From Apostichopus japonicus (Eukaryota > Echinodermata > Holothuroidea > Aspidochirotida > Stichopodidae), in NCBI RefSeq assembly GCF_037975245.1, contig NC_092582.1, forward strand, positions 13,390,077 to 13,454,076: 64,000 nucleotides of DNA, written 5' to 3'. The notes under the pieces were generated by a model. It saw only the letters and a program-made list of their open reading frames with translations, had not been told where the DNA came from and searched no databases. The position numbers and the translations under genes are program-made. How positions within the stretch are numbered: the stretch's first letter is position 1; each line of letters begins with the position of its first letter. This document shows positions 23,315 to 33,773 of this stretch, piece after piece.

Positions 23315-26300
23315 CTGCCAAACAAAGAGATGAGATCATTAAAACGCTAGCAAACAATAGACTGGATTAATCATGAGGTAATTAAAGAGCAAAGGAGAGG
23401 GAATAAAATATAAACAAATTATTATTAAGATTACAAGTCCTTTTTTTTTACTGAGCTACTTGTGCATTCTATCAAGCCACTGGTAGCATGGGCAATATCT
23501 ATGCTGAGGATAATTCTAATGAGTGGTATGTTTTTTATGTCATGAAACTTCTGAAACCTTACTTCTTGGACTATCTGCGTAAGTAATCTTCTCTTCGCAA
23601 ATACAAAACTTACCATTTCACAGCTCACCCGACTAGTTTGTGTAGTTTTACTCTTAATAAACTGTTTAATGAAAAGGCCGCTCAGCAAATTTAATCTGAT
23701 GTACTTGAAAATTTACCTTACAAGTAGTAACAACCATATAAGTTGAAGACTTACTTATCCATACACTTCTGACAGAGGTCAGTAGAGGTACTACTGGGGC
23801 AGTCACCACAGTGCCACCTCGTACCTACGATGGGCTCGATGCCACAGCCGTCACACTGAAACCCTGAGTGAGTCATCTGAGACTAACAGACACAGAAGAG
23901 AATGGAAGAATATTTTAGCAAAATTTGTCTACATTCTGGGCTGTCCAAATGCAGAGATATTAGTGATTAATATATGTTAAACTGGCACAATGGCTCTCTT
24001 GCTTCTTGACTTATATAATTTATGTCAAAGTAATTTTGCCAGATTGCAAATATCAGGGCTGCTTTGCAAAGGTTTCCCAATGGAATAAGCAGAGAAAAAT
24101 TTCTCGTTGGAAAACCAAAACTACTACTGAGGTGACCTTAGGGAGAAACCAGTTCATCAAGTACCAATAATCGTGTTGTACCTGCAATTTTGCTTTTGTA
24201 CAGCCGGTAAAAGATATACCAGATTGTGGCAGGTACGATCATTAAACATTCCCAGGAATATTATGTATCATTTAAAGATGATTGTTGTACCTTGACCACT
24301 AGAGTGGCCAGAGCCACATGTTAACTCATTTGAGAACAATGATAATGGATCAACATAAATATACATCAAGCAGTCTCTTTCCACAAGCATTTAAGAGAAT
24401 TTTGTCTCTCTGCAACTTCCCACAGGACCAGAATTTTGTTTTGAAACAAAGGTGCAAGAGCAAAAACACACCTATATAACAAAACAAATGACAGGCACAT
24501 TCAGTTTTTTTTTACCCGAGCTGGCTGGGAGGAACCTGGGGAGAAATCATCATGATTGGGGAAAGAGACTGGCAGCACCACAACTGCAAAAGAGTCTAAA
24601 GTTACCCTTAGTATCTTGTTACTATCCTACTAGTGGCATTGTTTGTTGCACTAAGTATGGTACATAGTCAACTTTAATATTGCATCAACACATAGTACAG
24701 TATTATTTTACCTGACTCCTTCATTCATTTCATATGATAATATCAATACTTATATCAAACCAGAAACCATAAACCACTTACTTGCTGTCTAAGTTTCTCT
24801 CGTTTCATCTGTCGCAGCTTTCTAAGTTCCCTGTATTCCTCAGAATCTTGCAGTTCGGGTGAAAAACTCTCATCGTCCTGGAATTTAAACAACACAAGGT
24901 AAAAAGCTAGTCATTGATTCCAGTCAAAAAAGCCTCCAGTTTACTACCAACCGACTCCCCCCCCCCTTAAACTCCCACCCTGTTGTAAACTGTATAGACC
25001 AGCTATGGCCAGGCAAGAAATAAATACCTTACGAGGGATCTTGCAATGTAAAATTCAAAATGACTCCAGTCTACTACCAACCTACCACCTGCACCCAAAC
25101 TCCCACCTTGTTGTAAACTGTATAGACCAGCTATGGCCGGGCAAGAAATAAATACCTTACGAGGGATCTTGCAATGTAAAATTCAAAATGACTCCAGTCT
25201 ACTACCAACCTACCACCTGCACCCAAACTCCCACCTTGTTGTAAACTGTATAGACCAGCTATGGCCGGGCAAGAAATAAATACCTTACGAGGGATCTTGC
25301 AATGTAAAATTCAAAATGACTCCAGTCTACTACCAACCTACCACCTGCACCCAAACTCCCACCTTGTTGTAAACTGTTTAGACCAGCTATGGCTGGGCAA
25401 GAAATAAATACCTTACGAGGGATCTTGCAATGTAAAATTCAAAATGACTCCAGTCTACTACCAACCTACCACCTGCACCCAAACTCCCACCTTGTTGTAA
25501 ACTGTTTAGACCAGCTATGGCTGGGCAAGAAATAAATACCTTACGAGGGATCTTGCAATGTAAAATTCAAAATGACTCCAGTCTACTACCAACCTACCAC
25601 CTGCACCCAAACTCCCACCTTGTTGTAAACTGTATAGACCAGCTATACCCGGGCAAGAAACAAATACCTCAGGAGGGATCTTGCAATGTAAAATTCAAAA
25701 TGGCTACAAGTTTGACTTCTAACTATCCCAGTATACTAACCGAGGGATCATCGTCTAGGTACGGGTCCACATCCATGGAATCCCAGCTGTCGTTATCGTT
25801 CATGTAGACTGGCGGTAAGACTGACTGGAGGAAGGTTGACGGCATCGGTCTCATGAAAGGGTAAGTGCGTCGATTCTGCCAAGGAAAGTAAGGATAAAGG
25901 AATTTCACTCTGTACTAACAGGGGTTGTTCAACATTACTACATGGTACCAGGGGAATATTATTCAATAAAACTGAGCATGATATACTTTCATGCAAATTA
26001 ACTGATTTTTTCTCTTATTTTTGTTATTGAAATTCTAACAAAACAATTGTTATGTGCTTACAATAGCTTTTGTGCATAGTTCACAACAGACTTCTAAGGT
26101 AAATTCACATTTTTAGTGTTGTTTGAAGTAATTGCTTGCTACACTTAAATCAGAAAGTGAAACTGACCACAAAATCTAACGGCAAAAAGCAGTTTGATAC
26201 AATTAAGGAAACAGAGGGTCTCTTACTGTACCTTTTTGGTTCCTGGCACATGCACAGAGTGAGGTAGTCGGCCTGGCACTGGAAGCCCAGCTCGAGTCAA

Positions 26301-29300
26301 TTTGATAAAATATTTTTGCACTCTGCTAGCCACCTGGGGAGAACAACAACATTTTAATCAGTCAGAAATCTGACAAACTCAACATAACAGGCATTAAAAC
26401 TTGTAGAGTTATGTCCAGATCTTCTTCTAAACTATTCAGATTCACATTTAATGGCAACAAATGATGCAAGTTATACCTACATCTAATTTACCTTCCAAAT
26501 TAAGTGTCTCTTTCCATTTCCTTGACGATGTTCAGACAATTAGAACAGTTACTCTCAATTCAGTTCACAGATCTCATTCTAAAGGAACATGCTTCCATTT
26601 TGGTAAAAGCGAAAATTCAGATACCTTTTCATACACACAAATGTCTCTGACTCAGAACCGACTCAAACTGAAGTGAACTAAGGTTCCCCACAGAATAGGG
26701 GCAAGAGGGCTGGATTAGAACTCTGGAAAAGTCATTCCCGGTGGCTGATGAAAGAAAAACAAAGAAGAGAAAAGAACCTACCTGCAGTGGTGTCCTGTTT
26801 CCCAGCTCATTGGCAATCTTTTCCCACCTTCGTGCTTCAACGGCTTCCATTGGAAATTTCACTAGCAAGTCTTCTAACTTTTGCTGTGGAATTTGTGACA
26901 AGATTTCATGCAATGTTTTAATACATAAACACTCTTTTAACAATGGTTTGAAATGTTTGTCGAATGTAAATCTTCCCCATGCTGTACAGGGCACCTAGAA
27001 GCAACATTGCTCTCATCACTCACAAACATTAGACATCATAAAAATAACTGCAACTCTCACCAAAATTCATCAAAGATTCCTTAAATTCTAGTTTTATTTA
27101 TAAATAACATTAGCTAATTATGCACATTGATGATGTAAAAGGATTGACTGCCTAATTTTCTGTTATGTTGTTCCTTTGTTTTACAACCTTCGTTTCAAGG
27201 ACACTGAACACAGGTTTGTGGCCTAAGGCGGTGTTTTCTTTGAAAAGAGGAACATCACGTTATTCAAATGATATATGTGGGCTTATTTAGGGGATAACTT
27301 ATTAAGGGCTCAAATAATAAATTTGATGAGCACAGCACTCTATGTCATAGTTTGCACATATTTAATGAGTTTCCCTAAGATTTATCAAAACTTCAAATGT
27401 GTATATCTTGGAAAGGAAAGGATCTTTTCGAAAAGTTTCAACAGATTTTGAATGAGATCATACACAATAAATGTATTGAATTTGGGGCAAATTGGCTAGG
27501 TGGCCGGAAACCTTTAAGCTGGTAAATCTAGTCTATAACTTTCTTCTCACCTGCTCATGATTTGTCCAGGGAAGATTGAAAGTTTCAGACTTTGACTCTG
27601 GTTTTACCTTGGTTGAATTTGTCTGAAAAACAATATTTTGGAATAATAAATTAAGTAACTACAAACCTGACGGTCTTGTTAAAGATTACTTATCACTTTG
27701 TTTTCCCTTTAAAATACTCTTCGTCAAGATACCTGAAAACTGATTTTAAATTTGATAAAATGGACGAAGAAAAAAAGAAAAAATCTGAACGAGAATTTGC
27801 CCAGTCATACCTGGAGCAATAAGTTGTGAAGTGTAAAAAGTATTTTCACCAGGGGAGGTCCTAGTCCTGGGGTAGGCACGGAACTGATCTTGCGAGCAAT
27901 GGTGAAATTTGGTATTACCAACACGGCAGGCACAACACTATATAAAGATGTAGTACTTCAGTGACGAAACTGAAACATTATGTTACATGCGAACTAAGGG
28001 ATAAGAAATTTCTACATACCTATTATCCATCTGTCATACTAAAGTATCCCCAAGTATATGCAGAGTCCCAACCCAGAAGTTTCATGTTTTACATTTCGAT
28101 CATTCAGTGTTTATATTTTCTTAAACCTTTCGTCTGATATAATAGGGTTCGGCATGCCGAATCAACAGGGTGGGTTTTGGAGACCTTCTCGAGTACAGAA
28201 AAATATACTTTGACAACATGTATCCTAGTCCATGCTAACGAAGGAAAGTTGAAAATCGAACTTCAGAGCAGACAAATTCCTTTCCCACGATGGTTTCTAG
28301 TAACATTCTGATACCTCCACATATAGCATTATCGTTTTAGTTATGGCGCTATATAAATGCCTTCTTATTATTATTTATTATTACTTGTTAATTAATGCCC
28401 TACCCCTGATGTTGATGCTGACGATGGGGCCGAAGCCACATGATTTTCCAACTTCTGGCAAGGCTGATTTCCACCTTTTTTGCAGCAAAGGCAGTTTTGG
28501 TGATTGTTGACTGTAGTGGAAGAAAGTACACAAAGAGATTTTTTTTACCATTTTTCGTTGTCAGATTTGATTGATTCATTAGCTTTATGGATTGACACAG
28601 TAATCGACTGACTGATTGATTGATTCAATCATTTATTCACTTTCTGTACCTGATTATAATAAAATAAAGATTACCGCTCATTTTGCCAGTATTGCGGTTT
28701 ACAAGAATCGGTATACAGACACACATACTAAGTGCTATTACCACGCCCCGTGATATTGTTGGCGAAAACTCACCCGATGCTGAATTGCTGGGTCTGGTTT
28801 TAATTTTCTGGTTTGCGACTGTCAGGAGCAACTCTGAGTTCTCTGGTTTACCCAGGTATGCCTCCCAGTTAACTTCAGGAAGAGGAACAACTCGCTGAGA
28901 GACTGGCAAATGTAAGTCTACCTATTGGTGTAGAAGATACAAAGAAAATTTCAGAGTAATTCCCCTCTGCAGAGAGTTAAAAGCATTATCCTTGAAGGAA
29001 CAAGTATTCCCTTAAAAAAGCTAGTTCCATTCATTGGTATTTTTATTACAAAACTCTTGCTGCACATATTTTAAACTTCACATCTTTTTCACTATACATA
29101 CAATACTATAAACAATATCAAGAATTTCCCTGCTTTGAAATGGTAATGAGTTGGAAATCCAGAACAGTGAAAAAACTTCCAGCCTCTGTCGGGATTAGAA
29201 CCTGGGCCTCCTGCGGTATATGAGGACCCCCTAACCAACTAGGCCATGGACACTGATTGTCTGTCCAGAGGTTCGAAACTAGTAAGGAAGGCTGTGTAAT

Positions 29301-32114
29301 CCACTGTAGGCGTTTGTCACTTGTATCGAACAATGTTAGTCCTGTTTTGGTGACATTTTGCCTTACTCTAAAGATTAATCATGATGCTAACCAACTAGAA
29401 ATCATTTGTGAATCCCAAGGCTGGATCTCGAAAGAGATACTTTGAATAGACTTTAGTTAAATGAAATGGAAATAAACGACCAAGGCAAATGCATATACAT
29501 ATATTTGAATATAATTGAATATATATGTATTACATATATATATGTACTAAGATACAGCTATGAAATAATCATTAACTTACATTATGCTGTATTTTATTTA
29601 CAAAACTGATGGGGTTTGAGAGGGCCTGTTTTTGTTTATTCACCAAACATTCAAGATCTTGGGTTGCCTGTTTCCTTTGAGCCTCAAGAGTGGTCAATGT
29701 CCGTAGCAACATTCGATAGCTGGGTGAAAGAGAAAGAAAGAAGTAAAGGTTAATTATTAACAGCCAGTCAGAAATGGAGCTAAGGAACCATCTTCTTTAT
29801 CCTTTCGTGGCTTACCAGATGACGTTTTCAGGAATTTAGTGCGCTTCTTCTGTAGTTTAAATCTACTATAAACATTCAATGACAAACAAGAATTTAAAAA
29901 TGCAATTAAGTATATATGCAAAAAGCAGTTTGGTATATATATATGCAAAATGCAATTAGGCATATGCAAAATTCATGCAATTGAGCATACACAGTGACAA
30001 TTTAGTTTATATATATATGCAAAAAACTACTTCCTAGATACAGGATTGCAGAACATCTACACAAACTTGACAAGATGGAAAACATTTGTTAAAACTAATA
30101 AAACTTGAGTGGAAATGACAACGAAAGACACTCGAGTAGGAATGCAGAAAATGTTACTTTTCAAAAACTTGTGATTTAATTTTGAGACTCACTCTTTATT
30201 CCCCTTAAGGGCCAAGTGGTCCGATTCAAAGAAGAATGGTTCTCCTTCGTTTACTTCTTGACTCCATTCGGAGGCCTCGTAGCCCACATCGCTCGACGTT
30301 AGTTGCTGCTTCAGGTTTTCGACTTTGCTCTCTACCGACGACATCCCAGGATCAATCATTCCTTCATTAGTTCGCAGTATTTCCGGTCTTAGATCATCTT
30401 CTACAGAAGGTCCAGCAAGATGTCTTTCCTTACCTAGTAATGTTGAACTGGTGTCTTCTGAATTTGAGTTTGCAAACAATTCCTCTGAAGTGGAATCTTT
30501 GTGACTAGTAGATGCTCTATCAGTTCTTTCTGTGGTAATTTCAGCACTTGCAGCAGCTATGAGATCTGATTGTTTTAATTCAGCACAAGGAACATTATTA
30601 ACTCCTTTGGATACCTCCTGTGATGGAGTTGGAGGTTTGCTCTCTTGCCTACAAGATGCCGAAACAGGCATTTCATCTTTCTTCGCTCTGTTTGTCTTTG
30701 ATGTGATAAGTTCGCTCTGATCTACTGCCAGAGTTTGGCTTGCATTGGAAGGGGAATCTGACGTTACCTGACCCTTTGTCTTACTTGATAATTTACTTTC
30801 TTCCGTAGGCACATCGGCAACCAAATTATGCTCTTTTGAAAGCTCTTTAACTGTTGTTGTTCTGTTCTGTTCTATTGTTATTTGTTTCCCTGAGTTTGCT
30901 GATGAACCACCCTCTACTAAAGACGTTCCGGATTGATATTTCAAACTATTATCAAACTCTGTCGTCAAATTTCGTGAGGATGATCGATGTCGCTTCCTCT
31001 TCTGGTCGGAAGCAACGTCTTCTTTGCCATTACCTGTCTCGACTTCACTCTCGTTTGATAGTTTTCGTTTGCTAGTCTCCTGTATATCGTCTTTGGAATC
31101 TGCTTGCATAGTCGTTGCCAGTGGGTTTAATGATTTGTTGACAGATGGTAGAGCATCTTGTGGTTCTTCTCCAGACATGCCCTTCCTCTGACTACTCACC
31201 CTCTGCAATAAGGACATCTTTTCTTTCACTGCAACATTTCCTGAGAGGGTCTGACTGTAGGGCTCATTAAATATAGCACAACTCTTAGAGCTGATATCCA
31301 TTTTTCTAGCTCTTAGGGTAACGTTATCTCTATTAGTGTTATTGCTTGCTACCTCTGAGGGCTCGTCAGGTACGTGTAGATCGACACCAGAGTTTGGCAA
31401 AGTAGGAGGGGGACTTTTATTGGTAGGCTTAGTTTTGTTAGGTAACAATTGCTGCAGATCATTCTGAATGTCAGCAGTTAGTTGATCACATTTGGTCTCA
31501 TCACTATTTGAATGCTTTAATGATAAATTATTGTCTGAATTTTGTGTAGTTCTTTCGGTTACCGATAAAGCGGATGTACTTGGTTTCAAAAGTACACTAT
31601 CCCGGTTGCTTTCCGCACTGTGGTCGGTCGTTTTAAGACTTTCCTTTGACCTGAGTTTGTCTGTTGTACCTTTAGAGGCTTTCTTTGGTATTTGAACACC
31701 ACTCGAAGAGAAACTGACATTTGTTTGCTTTTTCTCAACGTGTTCTTGTGTGCCATCTTTTGCTGTGCTGGTTTCAGCATTAGCGTTAAGTTTACTTCCC
31801 TTTGCACCCCTGGGGGAGGTTTCTCCAACCCAGAGATCCGATCCACTATGAGATCGTGTTCTGTGTTTGCTACTCCCACTGAGATGTCTCCTTTTACCTA
31901 TGCTGTCTTTTGATAGCTCCGATTTCTTATCAGTGGAGGAATGCTTGCGGCTTCTCGTCTGTTTTGGAAGATCAGGGATGATTAGGTCATCTGAGGACAT
32001 TCGAGATCTTGTAGATCTCTCTCCCTTTCCGAAGCTAGCAACCATGGCATCTTCTGTGCTCCGTCTGGATGACCTCGTGTGCCTTTTCATTTTCCGGCTT
32101 CCATTTCCAAAAAT
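23146..32114 (-). CDS. ZZZ3: ZZZ3 homologue (ZZ-type zinc finger, Myb/SANT), whole gene span
   Basis: At least 12 coding exons, listed separately. In vertebrates ZZZ3 is a subunit of the ATAC histone acetyltransferase complex; its ZZ finger reads the histone H3 N-terminus. Seen here: a long Ser/Thr/Lys-rich N-terminal exon ending in a Phe-Glu-Ser-Asp-His-x-Ala-Leu block; a coiled-coil-like Leu-Glu-Ala-Gln-Arg-Lys-Gln segment; the Arg-Val-Val-x-Leu-Pro-Glu block; a Myb/SANT domain over three exons; a Pro-Pro-Val-Tyr-Met block; and a C-terminal ZZ finger followed by a Tyr-Asn-Tyr-Leu-Asp-Pro-Asn-Tyr tail. Order and blocks match vertebrate ZZZ3 as I know it. The junction between exons 5 and 6 is unresolved. 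About 1050 residues are predicted, against about 900 in human. Confidence 0.93.
23755..23876 (-). CDS. ZZZ3: ZZZ3 exon 11 (ZZ zinc finger)
   Basis: Encodes His-Ser-Gly-Phe-Gln-Cys-Asp-x-Cys-Gly-Ile-Glu-Pro-Ile, then Arg-Trp-His-Cys-x-Asp-Cys-Pro, then Leu-Cys-x-x-Cys. These are the paired Cys ligands of a ZZ finger in the ZZZ3 form. Acceptor CAG at 23879-23877; donor GTAAGT at 23754. Leaves in phase 2. Confidence 0.93.
24782..24877 (-). CDS. ZZZ3: ZZZ3 exon 10
   Basis: 32 codons in phase 0: Asp-Asp-Glu-Ser, then Glu-Tyr-Arg-Glu-Leu and a basic, probably helical segment. The same order precedes the ZZ finger in vertebrate ZZZ3. Donor GTAAGT at 24781. Confidence 0.88.
24934..25703. repeat. Minisatellite, 128-bp unit, six copies
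   Basis: Direct tandem repeats with exact 128-bp spacing of the marker TAGACCAGCTATGG at about 24995, 25123, 25251, 25379, 25507 and 25635. The first copy is about 2 bp longer (extra C). Copies differ by only a few substitutions; the last is the most diverged. Lies in the ZZZ3 intron between exons 9 and 10. On the minus strand most units carry GATCCCTC followed by GTAAGG, a splice-donor-like string. Confidence 0.93.
25741..25875 (-). CDS. ZZZ3: ZZZ3 exon 9
   Basis: 45 codons, phase 0. Contains Pro-Ser-Thr-Phe and Pro-Pro-Val-Tyr-Met followed by an acidic run, a block conserved between the Myb and ZZ domains of ZZZ3. Acceptor TTTCCTTGGCAG; donor GTTAGT at 25740. Confidence 0.88.
26232..26333 (-). 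CDS. ZZZ3: ZZZ3 exon 8 (end of Myb/SANT domain)
   Basis: 34 codons, phase 0: [13 protein letters not shown], then Ala-Gly-Leu-Pro-Val-Pro-Gly-Arg. This is the third Myb helix and the invariant ZZZ3 linker. Acceptor CTCCCCAG; donor GTACAG at 26231. Confidence 0.93.
26782..26883 (-). CDS. ZZZ3: ZZZ3 exon 7 (Myb/SANT core)
   Basis: 34 codons, phase 0: Leu-Glu-Asp-Leu-Leu-Val-Lys-Phe-Pro, then [14 protein letters not shown]. Carries the second Myb tryptophan. Acceptor TTCCACAG; donor GTAGGT at 26781. Confidence 0.93.
27551..27622 (-). CDS. ZZZ3: ZZZ3 exon 6 (start of Myb/SANT domain)
   Basis: 24 codons: Lys-Pro-Glu-Ser, Glu-Thr-Phe-Asn-Leu-Pro-Trp-Thr, giving the first Myb tryptophan. Acceptor TTGTTTTTCAG at 27623 implies phase 0 entry, which does not match the phase of exon 5. 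An internal AG at about 27597 would match phase 1 but has a poor tract. Confidence 0.88.
27811..27937 (-). CDS. ZZZ3: ZZZ3 exon 5, tentative (Cys/His-rich)
   Basis: In the phase set by exon 4 the frame reads Cys-Cys-Ala-Cys-Arg, then Lys-Phe-His-His-Cys-Ser. Acceptor at 27939-27938 (TATATAG). Donor either GTATGA at 27810 or GTGAAA at 27849; both leave in phase 1, whereas exon 6 needs phase 0. Either the boundary is wrong or a small exon is missing. The Cys/His spacing looks like a metal-binding knuckle not known to me in human ZZZ3. Confidence 0.5.
28339..28387 (+). repeat. Retroposon tail-like segment with ATT run
   Basis: GGCGCTATATAAATGCC followed by imperfect TTATTATTATT. This string is a common 3' end of SINE/LINE-type retroposons in animal genomes. 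Intronic in ZZZ3. No body of the element could be delimited. Confidence 0.4.
28404..28510 (-). CDS. ZZZ3: ZZZ3 exon 4, tentative (Cys-rich)
   Basis: Enters in phase 1 as required by exon 3. Encodes Asn-Cys-Leu-Cys-Cys-Lys-Lys-Gly-Gly, then Pro-Cys-Gln-Lys-Leu-Glu-Asn-His and a Ser/Ala-rich end. Good acceptor TTCTTCCACTACAG; weak donor GTAGGG at 28403. With exon 5 it would form a Cys-rich insert upstream of the Myb domain. Confidence 0.6.
28774..28921 (-). CDS. ZZZ3: ZZZ3 exon 3
   Basis: 49 codons plus 1 nt: Val-Asp-Leu-His-Leu-Pro, then [11 protein letters not shown], a block conserved in vertebrate ZZZ3. Acceptor AATAG at 28922; donor GTGAGT at 28773. Confidence 0.9.
29100..29258 (-). mobile_element. 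tRNA-derived SINE
   Basis: The minus strand carries an A-box-like TGGCCTAGTTGG (29246-29235) and a B-box-like GGTTCTAATCC (29202-29192), 32 bp apart, within a tRNA-like frame whose anticodon arm is degenerate. A body with CTGTTCTGGATTTCC (about 29168-29154) and an AT-rich tail follows. It lies in the ZZZ3 intron between exons 2 and 3, in the same orientation as the gene. The A/B-box spacing and absence of a foldable anticodon arm favour a SINE over a functional tRNA gene. Confidence 0.65.
29581..29719 (-). CDS. ZZZ3: ZZZ3 exon 2
   Basis: 1 nt plus 46 codons: Tyr-Arg-Met-Leu-Leu-Arg-Thr-Leu, Leu-Glu-Ala-Gln-Arg-Lys-Gln-Ala, Pro-Ile-Ser-Phe-Val. Helical, coiled-coil-like, matching the segment after the Phe-Glu-Ser-Asp-His block of ZZZ3. 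Acceptor CAG at 29720; donor GTAAGT at 29580. Confidence 0.92.
29930..30022. repeat. TATATATGCAAAA-type short repeats
   Basis: Three irregular occurrences of a TATATATATGCAAAA-like string within about 90 bp, in the ZZZ3 intron between exons 1 and 2. Confidence 0.5.
30193..32114 (-). CDS. ZZZ3: ZZZ3 exon 1 (large N-terminal exon)
   Basis: An open frame of about 640 codons rich in Ser, Thr, Lys, Glu and Asn, largely disordered by composition, with many basic patches. It ends in [14 protein letters not shown], the ZZZ3 signature just before the coiled coil, then donor GTGAGT at 30192 in phase 2. The first ATG in frame is at 32090. A strong acceptor TTTTTTTCTCCTCAG ends at 32115 and the frame stays open up to it, so translation may begin either at 32090 or in an upstream exon. 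Confidence 0.88.
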
Positions 32115-33621
32115 CTGAGGAGAAAAAAAGAACGTAACCTAAGCTTGGAATCAATATGAGAAATGGTCAAGTGCTGTCCCTGTCAGTTACAGTATTGCTG
32201 TACAATTGAGTTTACTACAATATTGAGTTATCTGTGACTTATTTTGTTGCAAATACAGCTGTCACTAGATTTGACACCTAATATCCTTAAACTATATATA
32301 GTGGGACCTGCTTGTTGCAATAATCCATCAAGCAGGGCCGAGAGTTGTTTTGAAAAGTATCATGGCAAATGTACCATGTGTGGGCTAGCAGTTTGGGGGG
32401 GGGGGGTACCAACAGCACAAATGGGTAAAATTAAAGGGAACATAGATGCAAATCTGCAGTTGCAAAGTGTAACCCATGGTGCAGTTTCCCGTTTGCTTCT
32501 TACAATGGGATTAAGGAACAATGAAGAAATAAAAACAAAATACAGAATTAACAGTAACTGCATGTATTAGAGGTGATGTATGTGCATGGCACTTTTTTGA
32601 TTTTCAAACGAGTAAAGAAAGTTTTTGGAGTGACATGAAAAAGTAGCAGTGAATCTATTGATGTCTAGAATGAATCAATGTGTTGAGCATTGTGTGTATT
32701 CTGGGGTATTAAACTGTCCAAACTGCTGTTAAAATGACCTATGGAAGTACAAAAAAAGATGGCATTTTGTATCATCCATGGGGTTATTTGATGAGGGTCA
32801 TGGCTGCATGCTTCTAAGAACTGAAATACGTCATGGCAAAAGTAAACTGTGTTGTCAATTGTCGAGCGTTTACCATGTTTTATCATCAATTTGCCACATT
32901 TCACATTTCTAATCCATTTCTAGAGACTTAACAGTTAGCTTTCGCTGCAGTAACTAATGTATAACAAAAATGTAGCCAAAGGTTTAAAATGTAATTTTAG
33001 GTCAGCTATTTTCTTATAAATACATTTTTGGGCCAAACTTCCTAAAGGGTGTTTCTTAGTCCCTTCCAAGTTTATCTGTCTCTCTTGAGGTCACAGAATT
33101 ATGACCCAAGTGTAATACTAACTTCACACACACTCTGAAAACCCACTACACTACCTGAGGAAAGGAACCCAAACTTTGATCTGCTTTGGTCTGTTTGAAG
33201 CGATATTAGTGTTAAAAACATTAGCCGACAGACCATAACAATTTGGTATACAATTAGGTATATATTGCCTAATCTATAAATAATAACTGCACAAAATAGT
33301 AATAAAACTATAGTGAGTAGTACAGGCTAGTAATAATAATAAAAATGGCCATTAGGTTATTGGTTACGACTAGCTTCGGTATACTTATTTAAAGAAGGTT
33401 TTAAGCCTTCCTAGGTTACATATGAAATTCTAGCTCAGACCATGCTGTACTGAACTTATTGGCGCAGTGGTAGTCTCATGTCACTTGCTTGAGTAAGGCT
33501 AGGCCTATGCCCTGGCCTTAATGTTAGTATTAGAATATGTTAGGCTTCACTGGAAGGTTAAACTTATCTTAACCGTGAGCCACTTGCAAATATTGTAATT
33601 ATCAGCATTATGTATTCTTAC

Positions 33622-33773
33622 TTTAAGTCGTATGGTTTAGGGCTGTTCGAGTAGCTTCTTGCAGTATTTCCTCAAATGACTTCATTGAAAGTCTACACAG
33701 AAGATGATTACCACGGTACGGACTACAGAAAATTCAGATTTTCCACTAAGGGGGCTGCCATGTTGGATTCTTC
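33622..33773 (-). other. Possible ZZZ3 5' exon and promoter region
   Basis: A GTAAGA donor lies at 33621 on the minus strand. Upstream is an ATG (33685) opening a 20-codon frame that stops just before the donor, which would be a uORF. Further upstream CCAACATGGCAGCC (near 33764) resembles the YY1-type ATGGC element of TATA-less promoters. If transcribed, this would be the untranslated first exon of ZZZ3. No transcript evidence. Confidence 0.3.

Noticed and set aside
33460-33520. tRNA A-box-like string GGCGCAGTGGTAG
   Set aside because: No B box at the right distance and no cloverleaf.
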